Shown here in pieces: positions 48,079 through 60,441 of a stretch of 64,000 nt of DNA. Position numbers and translations under genes: made by a program. Every line of letters begins with the position of its first letter. Positions within the stretch are counted from its first letter, which is position 1. The notes under the pieces were generated by a model. It saw only the letters and a program-made list of their open reading frames with translations. It was not told the origin of the DNA and made no database searches. This stretch comes from Hofstenia miamia (taxonomy: Eukaryota; Xenacoelomorpha; Acoela): assembly GCA_004352715.1 (NCBI GenBank), contig SCFE01000105.1:1412148-1476147 (forward strand). The letters run 5' to 3'.

Positions 48079-51000
48079 GTACGTTTTCATCTATTACATA
48101 CAGTATAAATCAATATTGCATATATCAATGTAAGTGGCGTTGTTAATTTAGAAGCCGCAGTGTACGCGGCTCCACACCCATGTGTGTCCATGTCCTGCAT
48201 TCCTTAACTCATTTTTAGCAAAAAAAAATTCTACTAAAAATAAGTTTCATAATATTTTTAATTCACTATGTGTCAATTTGAATTAGATTTTTCCGCAAAA
48301 TTTCCAAATCTGTGTGCAATTTCATAAATCTGCTCACAAAAGTGCAGGAAGATACCAATACAAACATTTACAAGGAATTCAAGAACACACATGCTACTTT
48401 GTTAGGAAGATCACCAAAACCCAGTTCTTATTTTGAAATAAATCACATCTTTGGACAGAATTGCATTAGTGTCAGAATTAATAGATTTATCAAGCAGTTA
48501 CATTATAATGTCGTTGTTCTCCACAATCAAACTAATCGCCTATCATCGTTGGCTCACTATTGATCTTTAGCAAGTTGATTCAAAATGTACATGGCAATCG
48601 AACATGTTGATAACATTTTAGGTGTTCTCTAGGATATTTCTAGAAGCTTCGAAAAACATTTTGTATTCGTTTCCAAAGAAATAACTGATTTTGCTGTACA
48701 ATTTGAATATTCCTGTATGACAACCCCTTGAGGAGTATTTCCGTATTATTATAGAATACAGTCAAGTTCTGCATTCTATTAGCAGTGGCNAAAGTGCAGG
48801 AAGATACCAATACAAACATTTACAAGGAATTCAAGAACACACATGCTACTTTGTTAGGAAGATCACCAAAACCCAGTTCTTATTTTGAAATAAATCACAT
48901 CTTTGGACAGAATTGCATTAGTGTCAGAATTAATAGATTTATCAAGCAGTTACATTATAATGTCGTTGTTCTCCACAATCAAACTAATCGCCTATCATCG
49001 TTGGCTCACTATTGATCTTTAGCAAGTTGATTCAAAATGTACATGGCAATCGAACATGTTGATAACATTTTAGGTGTTCTCTAGGATATTTCTAGAAGCT
49101 TCGAAAAACATTTTGTATACGTTTCCAAAGAAATAACTGATTTTGCTGTACAATTTGAATATTCCTGTATGACAACCCCTTGAGGAGTATTTCCGTATTA
49201 TTATAGAATACAGTCAAGTTCTGCATTCTATTAGCAGTGGCATTATGCTGAGATTCACTGAAAAGACTAAGACTGCCCTATTTCAAGTGTTTCTTCAAGC
49301 ACGGCATTGTAAACAGGAAGCCGTTAAAACTAATGAATATAAGAAGTTGTGATACAAATTCTTTCTTTTTTAAATGACAATGGCATCACATTGGACCAAG
49401 CTGGAGTAAGAGGTACAGCTGAATTTCTCCTGTGCACTGGTTTTGAGAACGAAAATTTACAGATATTTTCCCAAATAGCTGTTTGCCTGAAAATGGTTGT
49501 AAGGAAACACATCCTATCCTCTACACTCTGCTCACTTCTGAATTCTTTCCGGTTTCCACAGCAACATCTGAGAAAATACTTGCTGTTTTTCTATACTCAT
49601 ATATGTAAATTAGGGTGGGTGAGCGACCTCTAAATAATCATGTACTTATATAAGTATATAACAAAGAACCCGTTGATTGTAGTGTTATTTTGCATATTAT
49701 TATTTGCAAGAAAAATTCACTTATTATTTTGATTAGCTACAACTATAAAAATTATATATTAGTTTATATTTGAAACAGTGAGATTGAATGTTGTATTATT
49801 ATCCAAATGTGAAAATAAAAATAGATATTAGAATCATATTTGAATTTTGCGTAAACCATCCTATTGGTCTTTTTTATTTGTTTTAATTGAATTCCACTGG
49901 AGATTAAAGCCAACGCTAAATCATATGTTTTTCTTGTCTACACATTTTCCATGTTCATCAAAATATTATAATTTATGTGAAGAATCACAATGTATGTTTG
50001 AAAATCTTGTATATTCTAGGCCCTATAAATATTATTTGAGGTACAAAGTTTATAAAAAGACTCCATAAGATGCATTGATCCCTCCTTTTCAAGTGTTATT
50101 ATGAACCATTTTTATGATTTATAATGTAAAGATGTTTGCAATTTCGAAGAATTTCAGGTCCACTTAAAATTCTGTATCTAGATTTGCACTGCAAATGCTG
50201 AAATATTGTATAGAAATGAGACATTTATTGAATTGTGATCCTAAGTCAAGTTCGTGAAATTTATTCTCTTATATTGATCTAACTTGAAAAACTTTGAAAA
50301 ATTTTTGATGCTGCGTTTGATGAGAGAAACAACTCATTTCAGCTGTTTAATAAAAAATTCCTTTCAACTATAAAATTATAAAATGATATTCCTAAGCCCT
50401 GAACTGTCAGGCTTGACATAAATATACAAACATTTTGTCAATATTTTTTAGTGATTCTCTAAACCAATTGAAAAATTGGGAAATTTGGCAATATTGACAC
50501 ATATATTGGTGAACATGCTTTGAATAATAGTGAACATTTTGGTAAAAAAAACTCCTTTGTCGGACGTTCTTGAAAGTATTTCCGATTTTTAAAAAACTTT
50601 CAAATTCTCCCCATAGCTAATATTCAGGTGTTCAGGAAATTAAAATCCATGGCAACAGCAACAAAAGTCAGTTATTTATTTTCAGAAACTAGACTACCTA
50701 TGCCCTGTTCAGGTGAGCTGCGGGCAAATTCAGAGATCGTGATAAAAGGAGAAAACTTTCTACTGTTGTGTTTTCTTCCGATTTTGTATATCTTTTATTG
50801 TTCATGAGCTATGAGCTTCTAAATGTTTTTGAAGAATCCCTCGCAGATTTTCACGGTCACAAAAAATGGAGCAGCAAGTGACTAATGCTGGCTGGAAAGA
50901 AGCCCTGATGACAGCAGCATTTTAGCACAACAAATGGGGTAATGAGGCATGTGAGCAAAAGTGTTGATTCAAGTGATAAGATCATTAATTAACTATAGGA

Positions 51001-52889
51001 TGTGAGAAGTTGCCCTAGAATGAGTACACGTTCGAATGTTTGGACACATGTGCATAAGTCACAATAAATAATAGAAAATGTGAATTTGAAGATAATGTGG
51101 AGTTGCTTGCAAAAGCAATTTCTAAATCTAAATAATGTTTATAATTTTAAAGATAAAATATTCTTTATTCAGATAAATATTGACAATTAGAAACTGGAAG
51201 TTTATCCGACAGCGTCAAAAAATACAAATATCCATAGAAATATATAAAATACACTAAAATAATGTATTTTGATAAATTCAAGATTACGTTGAGTAGATTA
51301 ATTCTAAATATTTGGAAAGGTATCTATTGATGACAATATTAAATTTACTATAGTGATTTGTTAGATTATTTCTTAAATTTTTCTGTGGCGGTAAAGAGGC
51401 AATGCATTTAGCTTCACCTTTAAAAGGTTACTTGTTTGACTATATTTATATAAAAAATATAGGAAGTGAATAAACTTTACCAGTTCAGATAAGATTTTTT
51501 GCTTTTCTTTTGTTAGTTATATTTATTCATGTTAAGTAAATACTTGCTTAAACTTGGAGAGAAGTACTATTCTGGAATAACTAGTAATTCCCAATTTTTT
51601 CTTGAAACAGATTAGTGTAGTTGTACGATTATTAGTGAAAAATAAAATTGTTATTATTATGTTCGATGTTAAACTATCAAAAAAGTTGGTAAATTCACTT
51701 TGAAAATTCTTGTCAAACTTTTAGTGATTTTGCACACTATTGAGCTCAATACTACTTATAGATTCTACAATACTGTGAGATTGTGCCATAAAGAGAGCCA
51801 AAGGAATTGAAGTAAGAAAATGTATTGAACCAGCAAAAGATATTATAATGCCAATAAGTTGTAGAAGTTGAAGAAATTCAATAGTATTTGGACAACTAGG
51901 AAGAGTAATCAGAAAGCACAGCGTGACTAACTAATGATGGAGTTGATTTTGCGGAATGTAAGGCAACTATGCATAGTTATTTTTTGAGGAATGCTCTAAT
52001 GCTTCCCAGATGGAGTCAAAATCATCACCAAGGTCTTCTAATGACAATCGAAATAATAATAGGAGTAAAAGCAAATTTATTGCTTAAGCTATTAATTCTA
52101 TCACAAAAAACAACAAACTACAATATATATGTAACACACAAATTAATAAGTATGCACTATTTTTAAAAATAATGACTCCATACATGTAATCGATTGGATA
52201 TGCCCAGTAGTGATTGCCTTTTCAATAAGTAATCCTTAATTTTTCTTTTAAAATGCTTATAATTTTGTTCTGTTTTTATTGTTACATTCAGATTATTCCA
52301 TAATGCGCAAGAATTAAATGTAAAGAGTCCTGACGATTAATTTTACTGCAAAATTTATTTGTTCTTTGATTGAATATAGTATAACTTTATAAAAATTAAG
52401 AGAATTACGTCAATTTATAAATTTCTGAGTTAAACACAAAGATTGATATTGAATAGAATAAAGTGGAGACAAAATATTGTAAGATGATCGAAGTTCATTC
52501 ATTGACTGATGCTTATCAATAAAATTTAGCGATCTTAAGCCCAATTATTGATTTTTGCTAAGGATGACCTATTGCGAGCATTGATACTTTGAAAAACAAA
52601 AAAAACAATAATTAAATTGACTTAAAACAAATGAGTGTACTAATTCTGTATGAAATGATTTCCCTATGTGCCTAAGGTGAAATAAATATTTTACACCAGC
52701 CGCCATTTTTGGTTGTTTAAAAGAAAGCAGTTCATCAAATTTCAATTCTCTATCGATCACTACGCCTAGATAATTAACAGAATTACTTTGCTTAATTTCA
52801 TTATTACATACTTTAATGCGAATATTTTCGGAAATTTTTTATGATCATTCGGTGAAAAAATAGTAAATTGTGTCTTATAAATAATAATA

Positions 52890-52954
<65 letters not shown>

Positions 52955-55900
52955 TTAATAACAATGATAATAACAATAATAATCTGGGCAGATAGCCCAG
53001 TAGGGACAAGCGCAGGTTTCTAATTTGAGGTTACGCAATCTTGATCATGGTTACAAAACTGGAGGATTTAGCTCGCAAGTCCCAGGGTAGGAGTCACAAC
53101 TTTCTGGAAAGTATAGAGCAAGGGCTAAAACAAGAAAGAGATAATGTGAAGATTGAGACCTAAGAAGACAGATCTAGATCCCGGAGAAAAAGCTACACCT
53201 AGAGCAAATGAGGATGCAATAAGGTTGTGGGAAAGTTTAATGGGAACTGAGAAACCAGAGATAGAGTTAATAGATGAACTAGAAGTTCAGAAAACAAGAG
53301 AAAGTAATCATAACTCAAAGGTTCGAGGCAGGAATCAGGTACATCTGTATTGACTGAATAAGTTCATGAGCTTTCATAAGAGATAGCATCATTGGAATTT
53401 AATATAAGAACATTTCAGATACAGAATAACCCAAAGAAAGGTAGTGAGGCAAGCAACTTCAAGCCAAGAGCATGTCTGCCACTTTTCTAAGTAGGCTAAC
53501 ATATTACTTAAAACAGAACAGGTTGATCTCCGAGTAGAAGATACAGATGTAGGACAAAGAGAAGAGGATGTAAAGATCAGTTGTTAATAGATGAGGCATT
53601 TGTGATAAATTGTAGGAAAAGGAAGACTGCAGCAATCTATAAGACAGCACATCACATACGTGCGTACTAGAGACCAATGGAGTTTCACGGAGATTTAAGT
53701 CCTAGATGAGAAAGTGGCAGACTGAGACAGATGGGCACAGGCTGAAACTTAGGTGAGGCATGCTTCAGGACACATCTTAGCACCATTACTGTTTGTAGTT
53801 ACCTTAATGTCAATCACAGAAGTACCAAAGGAAACAGGCATAAGGTATAAGTTAGAGAAGAATGGTAGAGCAGTGTGTCACCTATGGTGCATGGATGACC
53901 AGAAGATGTATGCTAGTTTAAGGAAGATGTTGCAGAATCAAGTGGAAACACTAGAGAAAGTGAGTAGAAAGTCTAGGATATAGCTTGTTCGGAAAGTGTG
54001 AAGTTGTGATAATGATCAGATTTAACGTACAGTTGGAGTTGGCTTGAGGACGAGCAGCGGAGGAGTTAGGATTATTGAAGTGGGGATGGGTGGTAGTACA
54101 GAAGGCAGCATTCTTAAGAACAGATAGAGTCTCGAGGAAAACTGATGAATTCCCGCGTTGAAATTTGCCCAAACATGAGACTATGAGAAAGAATTAGATA
54201 ATAATAATATTAATAGTAATACAAAAAATCAATTTAATAATAATTATGATATTTATTTTGACTTGAGAAAATACATAATGCAAATGGCCAATTTTTTTCG
54301 AAAGCCTGAAACAACTAAAAGTTGGGATACTCTTAAGTTAAATGATAAATAGATGTCATAATAGTTATTCTATTTTTTAAATCTATCTAATTTAGATTTC
54401 CTGAGTTACATGTATACTTGAAGTTCTGTGCTGAAGATTGGTTTGATATTTACATTTTCAAGGGTAAAGACATTAAAATTGTTTATCGAATGCTTCTCAT
54501 TGTCTTAACTTATATTGTTCCAATGTTCTGCATTGCTATAATTTACTGCATCATTGCCAATGCCTTATGGAGAAACGAAATTTCTGGATTTGCAGGTGCC
54601 CAGCAATCGCAAAGTAAGTATTTTTTTATTTTATAATCAATATTGCTTAACTAATGTTTATCAATTGATTAAAATTATTTTGAATTCTATCAGATATTTA
54701 CAAGGTGGCGATTAATAAACTGGTGAATCCGATTTGCATTCGATTTGTATCCCTGACTTCAATATATGAACCAATAGTTTATGCCCTTCATTGAGTTATT
54801 CAAAGTTGATAGGGCTTTGACGTTACATATTTTTTATGACATCTTGCATTCATTCAAACTTAAATTCGGTTTCCCATCTTTTTCTCAAATTTTCAATTTA
54901 TATTGACAATAGAAGATTACTACATTAAGTTTCACATTTCTATGAAATATTATCAAGCAAGAAGATATTTACAAATTAATATATTAAATATGCATTTACT
55001 CTGAAAATTCAAATTAATAAAAACTCGGTTAATTTTATTGATATTATTTGCTGAAATTTTTTTGTTTTTGCTTATAGCTTTAATTATTCAATTAAATGGT
55101 GTCAATAATTGTAATTTACAATTTAGGCAAATCAAGTAAAGCAGCAGCTGCAGAGAACTTACTTAAACAGCGGAGGAACGTTGCCAAAATGTTGATCTTG
55201 GTTGCAATATGTTTTGCAGTCTGTTTCATGCCAATGTACACTTTAAACGTAATAAGGTAAGCAATTTTGAACTACGGTGATCTCAATGAATTACATAATT
55301 TATGAATACGTGAATTTCCGAAAACTTCCGATTTTTTTGTTCAAAGTAATTAAATGCACACCTTTAATTATGTTGAGGCGCGTCAAAAAAACAGGTAGGT
55401 ATTGATTGTATGAGTATTTTTGAAGTACTTAGATATAAGGTGTAACCATAGTAAAGCCATACATGAAGTAATATTCTTCTCGTATGAAGTTATTTTCTTT
55501 TGCACGTTTGCATCAAAAATGTCCACCATATTCACGTATATCTTTATGCACTTATTTTTGTGAAATATATTTGCTAAAATTGCATGTGTATTAATAAAAT
55601 TCCTTTCTTTCAACAACGTATAATGCTATAAATAAATTATGTGAAACAGATTATATCTGGGGCAAACTTTCCATGTGCAGTGACTGACAAGAAGACATGG
55701 TTCATCCTTGTCATTTGACACTTAATCAATGCTTTCATTCGAAAGCATATTTTCTCATTTCAGAGAAGACTATTAATCCCTGCAATATTTCATCCATTTT
55801 CTGCATGATTGAAATCATCATAGTTGAATTAGTATGTGACATGATTTTAGCACTATGGAAATTTTTTTGCGCATAGTACTAGACGTAGCACGAACATTTA

Positions 55901-56253
55901 TCGGCCTTAATCGGCCATGCCGTAGTTACTTCAAATTGTATGAATTGAAATTTATTTTGGCAGAAGACCTTTAAAAATGAGAATTTCTTTGTCGTAAGTA
56001 TCGCAATTGTTGAGTGTGAGTAAAAATAATTCCTTATGTACATTTTCCTGAATTTGATTTCATATTTGAATAGATCAATATTTTGAAGTTATTTAGGGAG
56101 TTAGACATGATGCATTTAATGGATCCTCAAACGTATGCTAACTTGATGACGTTGTCGCATTGGTTATCGTATGTAAACAGCGCTCTAAACCCTATCATCT
56201 ACAATTTCACTAGTGGTAAAATTTCTTTTAGATTTAGCAAATGTTTTAGTTAA
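47890..56253 (+). CDS. Peptide GPCR, orexin/allatotropin receptor-like (3' four exons)
   Basis: This is a rhodopsin-family seven-helix receptor of the plasma membrane, likely for a neuropeptide and coupled to G proteins. The coding exons are 47890-48078, 54396-54613, 55127-55256 and 56097-56253; splice phases agree at each junction. Visible in order: TM3 end and DRY motif (VICLDRYYAICQPLKF), TM4 (FIVTIWFSSILLCLPY), ECL2 with its Cys (CQMHDLLKP joined to FPELHVYLKFCAEDW), TM5 (LLIVLTYIVPMFCIAIIYC), ALWRNEISG, a basic ICL3, TM6 (AKMLILVAICFAVCFMPMY) and TM7 (HWLSYVNSALNPIIYNF). The PEL-----L---C-E-W loop and LWR-EI-G after TM5 favour the orexin/allatotropin group. There are no stops or frameshifts. 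The N-terminus, TM1, TM2 and early TM3 are missing and presumably lie upstream. The first intron (6.3 kb) is full of dead transposons. Confidence 0.85.
48158..49730 (+). pseudogene. Decayed hAT transposase in the GPCR intron
   Basis: Scattered frames on the + strand resemble SCAND3/ZBED-type hAT transposases. The middle reads KEFKNTHATLLGRSPK, then NCISVRINRFIKQLHYNVVV, which recalls the ISVPR---RQ-HR-NV block of this group. Near 49515-49730 the frame reads FPVSTATSEKILAVF, then VGERPLNNHVLI and CKKNSL, recalling the C-terminal dimerisation region (PVTTATxERSFS...ERLxxLALL). Many stops and frameshifts separate the pieces. A possible left end CAGTGTACGCGGCTCCACAC starts at 48158; no matching right end was found. 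The N-terminal zinc finger and catalytic core are not recognisable. Confidence 0.5.
48338..49241. repeat. 452-bp tandem duplication with one ambiguous base at the junction
   Basis: Bases 48338-48789 and 48790-49241 are the same sequence in tandem. The only differences seen are the N at 48790 and one substitution (GTATTCG against GTATACG near 48666 and 49118). It lies inside the decayed hAT transposase. Confidence 0.93.
49731..52160. other. Intronic AT-rich stretch without recognisable feature
   Basis: Part of the GPCR intron. Short open frames only, no terminal repeats recognised. Confidence 0.45.
52163..52885 (-). pseudogene. Non-LTR reverse transcriptase C-terminus (CR1/L2-like)
   Basis: On the minus strand, starting right at the (TAA)n tract: KTQFTIFSPN, then NSVNYLGVVIDRELKFDELL, then AAGVKYLFHLRHIGKSFHT and VHSFVLSQFNYC. 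After frameshifts it ends with CALWNNLNVTIKTEQNYKHF and KRKIKDYLLKRQSLLGIS at a stop at 52163-52165. The YLGVxxDxxLxF, LRxIR, YC and LWNxLxxxIKxxxxxxxFKxxxKxYL motifs are the thumb and C-terminal end of CR1/L2-like polymerases. The RT core is absent. It lies antisense in the GPCR intron. Confidence 0.75.
52886..52983. repeat. (TAA)n microsatellite, left flank of R4-like copy 2
   Basis: A TAA run of nearly 100 bp with few interruptions, directly adjoining the 5' edge of the + strand retroelement. Confidence 0.93.
52984..54198 (+). mobile_element. R2/R4-type non-LTR retrotransposon, copy 2 (internally deleted)
   Basis: A + strand element of about 1.2 kb between (TAA)n tracts (52886-52983 and 54199-54216). 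It is homologous to copy 1: it shares the active-site region (CMDDQKMYASLRKMLQ against MDDLKMYASSRKMLQ), the C-terminal QKAAxLxTxRVxRK block, and the 3' end CATGAGACTATGAGAAAG. Copy 2 keeps upstream sequence missing from copy 1 but has lost the thumb, zinc knuckle and endonuclease between about 53985 and 54060. Confidence 0.85.
53120..54160 (+). pseudogene. Non-LTR reverse transcriptase, fragmentary
   Basis: Frame 53153-53353 holds an N-terminal linker (NEDAIRLWESLMGTEKPEIE). Frame 53753-53983 holds RT motifs B and C: GHILAPLLFVVTLMSITEVP (GxxLSPLLF-like) and CHLWCMDDQKMYAS, where the usual YMDDLK is CMDDQK. Motif A is not recognisable; the connecting sequence has many stops. After the internal deletion the C-terminal block WGWVVVQKAAFLRTDRVSRK closes at a stop near 54163. 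It is non-functional. Confidence 0.75.
54199..54225. repeat. (TAA)n-like tract, right flank of R4-like copy 2
   Basis: A short ATAATAATAATATTAATAGTAATA tract directly after the 3' end, in the same orientation as the left flank. Confidence 0.8.
54396..54613 (+). CDS. GPCR exon: ECL2 to start of ICL3
   Basis: Acceptor TTTAG before 54396; donor GTAAGT at 54614. Enters in phase 2 and leaves in phase 1. It encodes the ECL2 cysteine (KFCAEDW), TM5 (YRMLLIVLTYIVPMFCIAI) and the post-TM5 string ALWRNEISGFAGAQQSQ. Confidence 0.88.
55127..55256 (+). CDS. GPCR exon: ICL3 and TM6
   Basis: Acceptor ATTTAG before 55127; donor GTAAGC at 55257. The split Ser codon (A plus GC) keeps frame. It encodes KSSKAAAAENLLKQRRNVAK, then TM6 with the central FAVCFMPMY (a C-x-x-P helix kink; the usual Trp/Phe toggle position is Phe or Cys). 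Confidence 0.88.
56097..56253 (+). CDS. GPCR terminal exon: ECL3, TM7, short tail
   Basis: Acceptor ATTTAG before 56097, completing an Arg codon. It encodes ELDMMHLMDPQTYANLM, TM7 HWLSYVNSALNPIIYNF, then SGKISFRFSKCFS and a TAA at 56251-56253. The tail after NPIIY is only about 16 residues, very short for this group. It ends in a Cys that could be palmitoylated. An alternative donor (G|GTAAAA at 56218) could skip the stop to a downstream exon, but no such exon was recognised. Confidence 0.8.
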
Positions 56254-56301
56254 TATTTCGTGAGTAATTAATTAGTTTTTTTAAAAAATTGATATTTTGG
56301 A

Positions 56302-56345
56302 CAGTGGCAGATTTAAGGGGGACTATGGGACAGCAATCCCCCCTC
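56302..56345 (+). repeat. Fragment of a CAGTGGC-type mobile element end
   Basis: The sequence CAGTGGCAGATTTAAGGGGG followed by a short C-rich complement (CAATCCCCCC) forms the hairpin-like start typical of a widespread MITE type. A similar start occurs at 63262. No right end was found for either. Confidence 0.4.
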
Positions 56346-59300
56346 ATGTATTAGCAAAATAGAGTGTAACTATTATGTGAATTTGAGCTGCCCTACTAAC
56401 AAACTTTGAAAAATTTATCAAAAAAATTACTTCCAAATTCTTGATTTCATTTGCAAATCGATTCCAAAATTTAGCAATTATTTGCGAATATTTCGCAAAT
56501 TTTCTAAGAGACTTGAGAGTTTTCCAAATTTTGTCGAAGGATTTTACACATTTCTAAAATGATATAAAAATATTAGCCAGTCTAGTATTATGCAATGGAT
56601 TTAACATCTCCCAAATTTAACCGGTTAGTAAATTATAGCAGAAATGATTTTACAGTATAGATAAAGCTATGTACAGTTAGTTAATAGAACCATACTGTTT
56701 CAGCTAAAGGTATTAGGAAACATTATTGCTTTCCATTACAACAAAGTGAAGTCAGCAAACCTATGGACGCGAATATCAATATTTCCTAAATACTGTATCG
56801 GACACAATTAAAGTGAAACTAGAATTTTGTGTGAAGTACTAAACCTGTACATTGAATTAATAGAAAACTGCTAACTACATTGATGACAGTCAGTACCTGA
56901 TTTTTTGAACTGTTTCATTTTTACAGTAAAAATTATTTCTAGGCAATGAAAATGTTTATTAAAACAATGAATATTAAATAATCACAGTTGTTCAACATAA
57001 TGATTTGTTATTAGGAAATAACTTTTAAAATATTTATTCGGCTCCGAATTTGCAAAGCGATGCTGCAAATATAATTATATCATCATTCTGAATGAAAACT
57101 CAGCATATTTTAAAATCAACTATAAATTTTCAATCATTCTGAAAAATAGCCGACCTACGATAGACGAGTTCTACCCTGCAGTCCTTTCCAACCTGCAACT
57201 TTTTTCTTCAATACATTAAATTCGCTGCATCACTCATTTCAAAGATCATAAAAGTGTATTCTGAAATTTCAAGCACTAGATTTAATAATCAATTAAGATA
57301 ATATTCACCAAATCCTGATTTGCTAAGGATCATGAGGATCAAAATTTTTTATATGATATTTATCTCCAATATACTTTTAGAAATTATGTTTGCATTTAAA
57401 AGAAATATTTTACCAATACTGACTGCACTATTTTGTTATTTTCTAATAAAATCATATATATTATGTATTAAATAATCATTCTTTAGTGTACCATTGTAGA
57501 TATTTATGTTAACTAGAAGAACAATAAATCAACACTATTATAATTTGGAAAAACATTGGAAACAAAGGTATACAATTAAGAAGTTATAACTCATGACAAA
57601 ATAGATCCAGCTTTAGACCTCCTCTTCTACATTCAAATAATTTGAAATTGTAATTATTGAATGACAAAGAAAGAATTAATGACAAAAATTGACCGTACCT
57701 AAAATGCGATGTGGTGCTTCTTCTTGGTTTAAAAATCATACAGCAAAAATATCACTCTTTGAATCGCAGTCAATATAATTTTGTGAGGATGGTCACATTA
57801 ATGGTACGAGACCAGGACTAACTTTCCAATTTCAACAGACACTGGAACAAATGTGATTTAATATTTTCTATTATTTGGTAAACTAAAATATTTCTGCAAT
57901 GTCGCCATCCAATATTCAATTTGATTAATAATGCATAATTTTTCACATTTATTTTAATACGGAACCAAAAATAGATGTATCTACAAATATAAAATATGTT
58001 GCATTAAACAATTTAACGCATTTCTTAAAAGAAGCGAATTCGCAAGAAATTCCATTTTTATTATAAAATGTAGAGAAATGTATGATGAATCAAAATTTAA
58101 TCAAAACTATGATGGAAAAAATTGAATTAAGAAGCTTCAGTACCTCCATCAGAAATTTTTAGATTCACCCTTGATTTTGAACTATTTTCTTTTCCTAAAA
58201 CTGCCAAATGTTCATAATAGATTCTTGATTAGATGTATTCTAACGTCATCTTAACATAAAATTAAAATGATGCACTGACTACGCTTTTAGGTTTTTCAAA
58301 CTCCTGTTTTCTTTTTACCACTTATATTTTTATAATTGAATTTAGATTATCTACTCAGTTCACTACTTAAATTACACTCACATCAGTGTCAACTTTCTAT
58401 GTTATCTCTATAAAAATTCCTGATCTTGAACAGTCGTAAGCACTGTGAGGAACTTCGATATAATTGAATTTTGATGTTGCTTTTAAAGACAATGCTTAAG
58501 TTACACAAGTAAAAAGTAAGTCTTCACAGTAATGTGAGTGATAAGGTCCAACGGACGTTTGTGAAATTTTTTCTAAGGCATATAATGCATGCAGTTGTAA
58601 AAATATATTTAAATTTTATAGAATTACGCTTCATTACTAAAATTCCAGAAGAAATGTCTGAGTGATTAGAGTTCTGATTATGGCATGGTACCATCACACT
58701 ATGTGCTTAATAACTTAATAACTTTAGCTAATGTTAGAAATTTTTTAAAATTTTGAGATTCAATGTTGCAACTTCCCATAAATTATTCCTAAATATTACA
58801 AAATATGAAATTGTTCTACTAGGAAAAACATGAAAAGTTTTCACATAAAAAAATATTTCAAAAACATGAAATTATTTTTATTTTTTTTATAATAAGAATC
58901 TGATTTCTTTGAAAAACTAGAGATTTTTTCTCTGAGTGTGAATTTCAAGAAAATTGTTAACTTAACTTGAATGCAATATATTGTATCTTAATACTGCAAT
59001 ATTTGAATGGGTAGATATCTACAAAAAAACACCATTTTGGCAAGATATCTTTTAAAGTGTTGTAATACTTTAATGGGCAGCTATTCAGTCATTTTCTAAT
59101 ACATCAATTTCGTATTATGAAAATAGAAACTAAATCTCTTATTTTTTAGATGTTGTTTTCTTATTCAAAAAAACTTTCTTGTTCTTGTTGAATTCAATAA
59201 TGACATATTTTAATAATTTATGCGAAATTACAACACTGAATCTCATTGTGTAAAAAAATTAGTAATATTAGCTTAGCATAACTATTTATTTATTCATTGA

Positions 59301-60430
59301 AAAAATTTAATTCAAGGATCATAGCTTAGTTAAATTTTACAAAACCAAATAGTTTTTGCAAAATGTTAACACATACATACAAAGATATTTCGATACATTT
59401 AATTAAATGATTTACATAAATGAAATTGTGTGCTTGTTTTGAAAAATTGGGAGAATTGAATCTATACAACACAGGTAAACTCTTGAATGAACTTGTGAAA
59501 TGTGCATCATTAAAATATATTTCTTCAAAATTATTATTTGTAGATTAAATCTCTAATATATAAAACTAGAAGTTATTCTCTTGATGTTAAGATGTAATTT
59601 CTAAAGTACTATTTCAACAGATTAATCACTCAAGTGTAGTATTTCAATATGAAATTCTCTTTATTACAAGAGAAAAGTTACTTGAATATAAAAAATTAAT
59701 TACTTATAATTGCATAAAATTTCAAGATATTTGTCATTAAGAACAAGAGACTTTTTCTATCAGTGGTAGATGACAAACAAATGTTAAAAATGCAGTTGTT
59801 TCCTCTTTGTAATAGTGATTAAATATTTCCTCAGGTTCAATGTTGGAGCATTATAAGACAAACAAAAAACATAATTGGTATATTTTAAAATTTGTTTCTG
59901 AATGTTTCCAAATGTTTTTAAAGTTTAATTCATTTCTTGTGAAATTAGTATAATTTACGACATTACTCAAAAACTGTTGTCTCTAGCCTGATTGACATTT
60001 TAATTGAGGCTTGCAATTTAGCATTTATTTATTTTATTGTATTTCCGCATGTATTCTGCGTACATTCCAGCATCCTTCGCCATATTTTACGTACTAGCCA
60101 TTAATGTAATAATACATGGACTGATAAAATAAAATATGTCCATTGTAGATGGCTGTTGCCTTCCATTATATAGCCATGCCATAAACGGAATCCCTGGAAT
60201 GAATGCAAAATATATAAATTTAATTGTACTCACAACTTCCATGTTAATTTAACAGTTCTTTTAATGGTTGGATTAGAATTCAACCCAAAGTAACATTTTT
60301 AAACATACTAGCAGTTTTGAAATGATAAAATAACGGTCAACAACTTACTCGGGTTCGTTAGGTTAGGTTTTAAAATTTTAAGCCAGGGCTAATATTTTAA
60401 ATCCATATTGATTATCGCCTCATTTTAGAT
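56346..60430. other. AT-rich stretch downstream of the GPCR
   Basis: About 4 kb without recognisable coding exons, terminal repeats or RNA genes. It probably includes the receptor's 3' untranslated region; AATAAA-type signals occur but are too common in this AT-rich DNA to choose one. Confidence 0.45.
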
Positions 60431-60441
60431 GTCACTGACCA

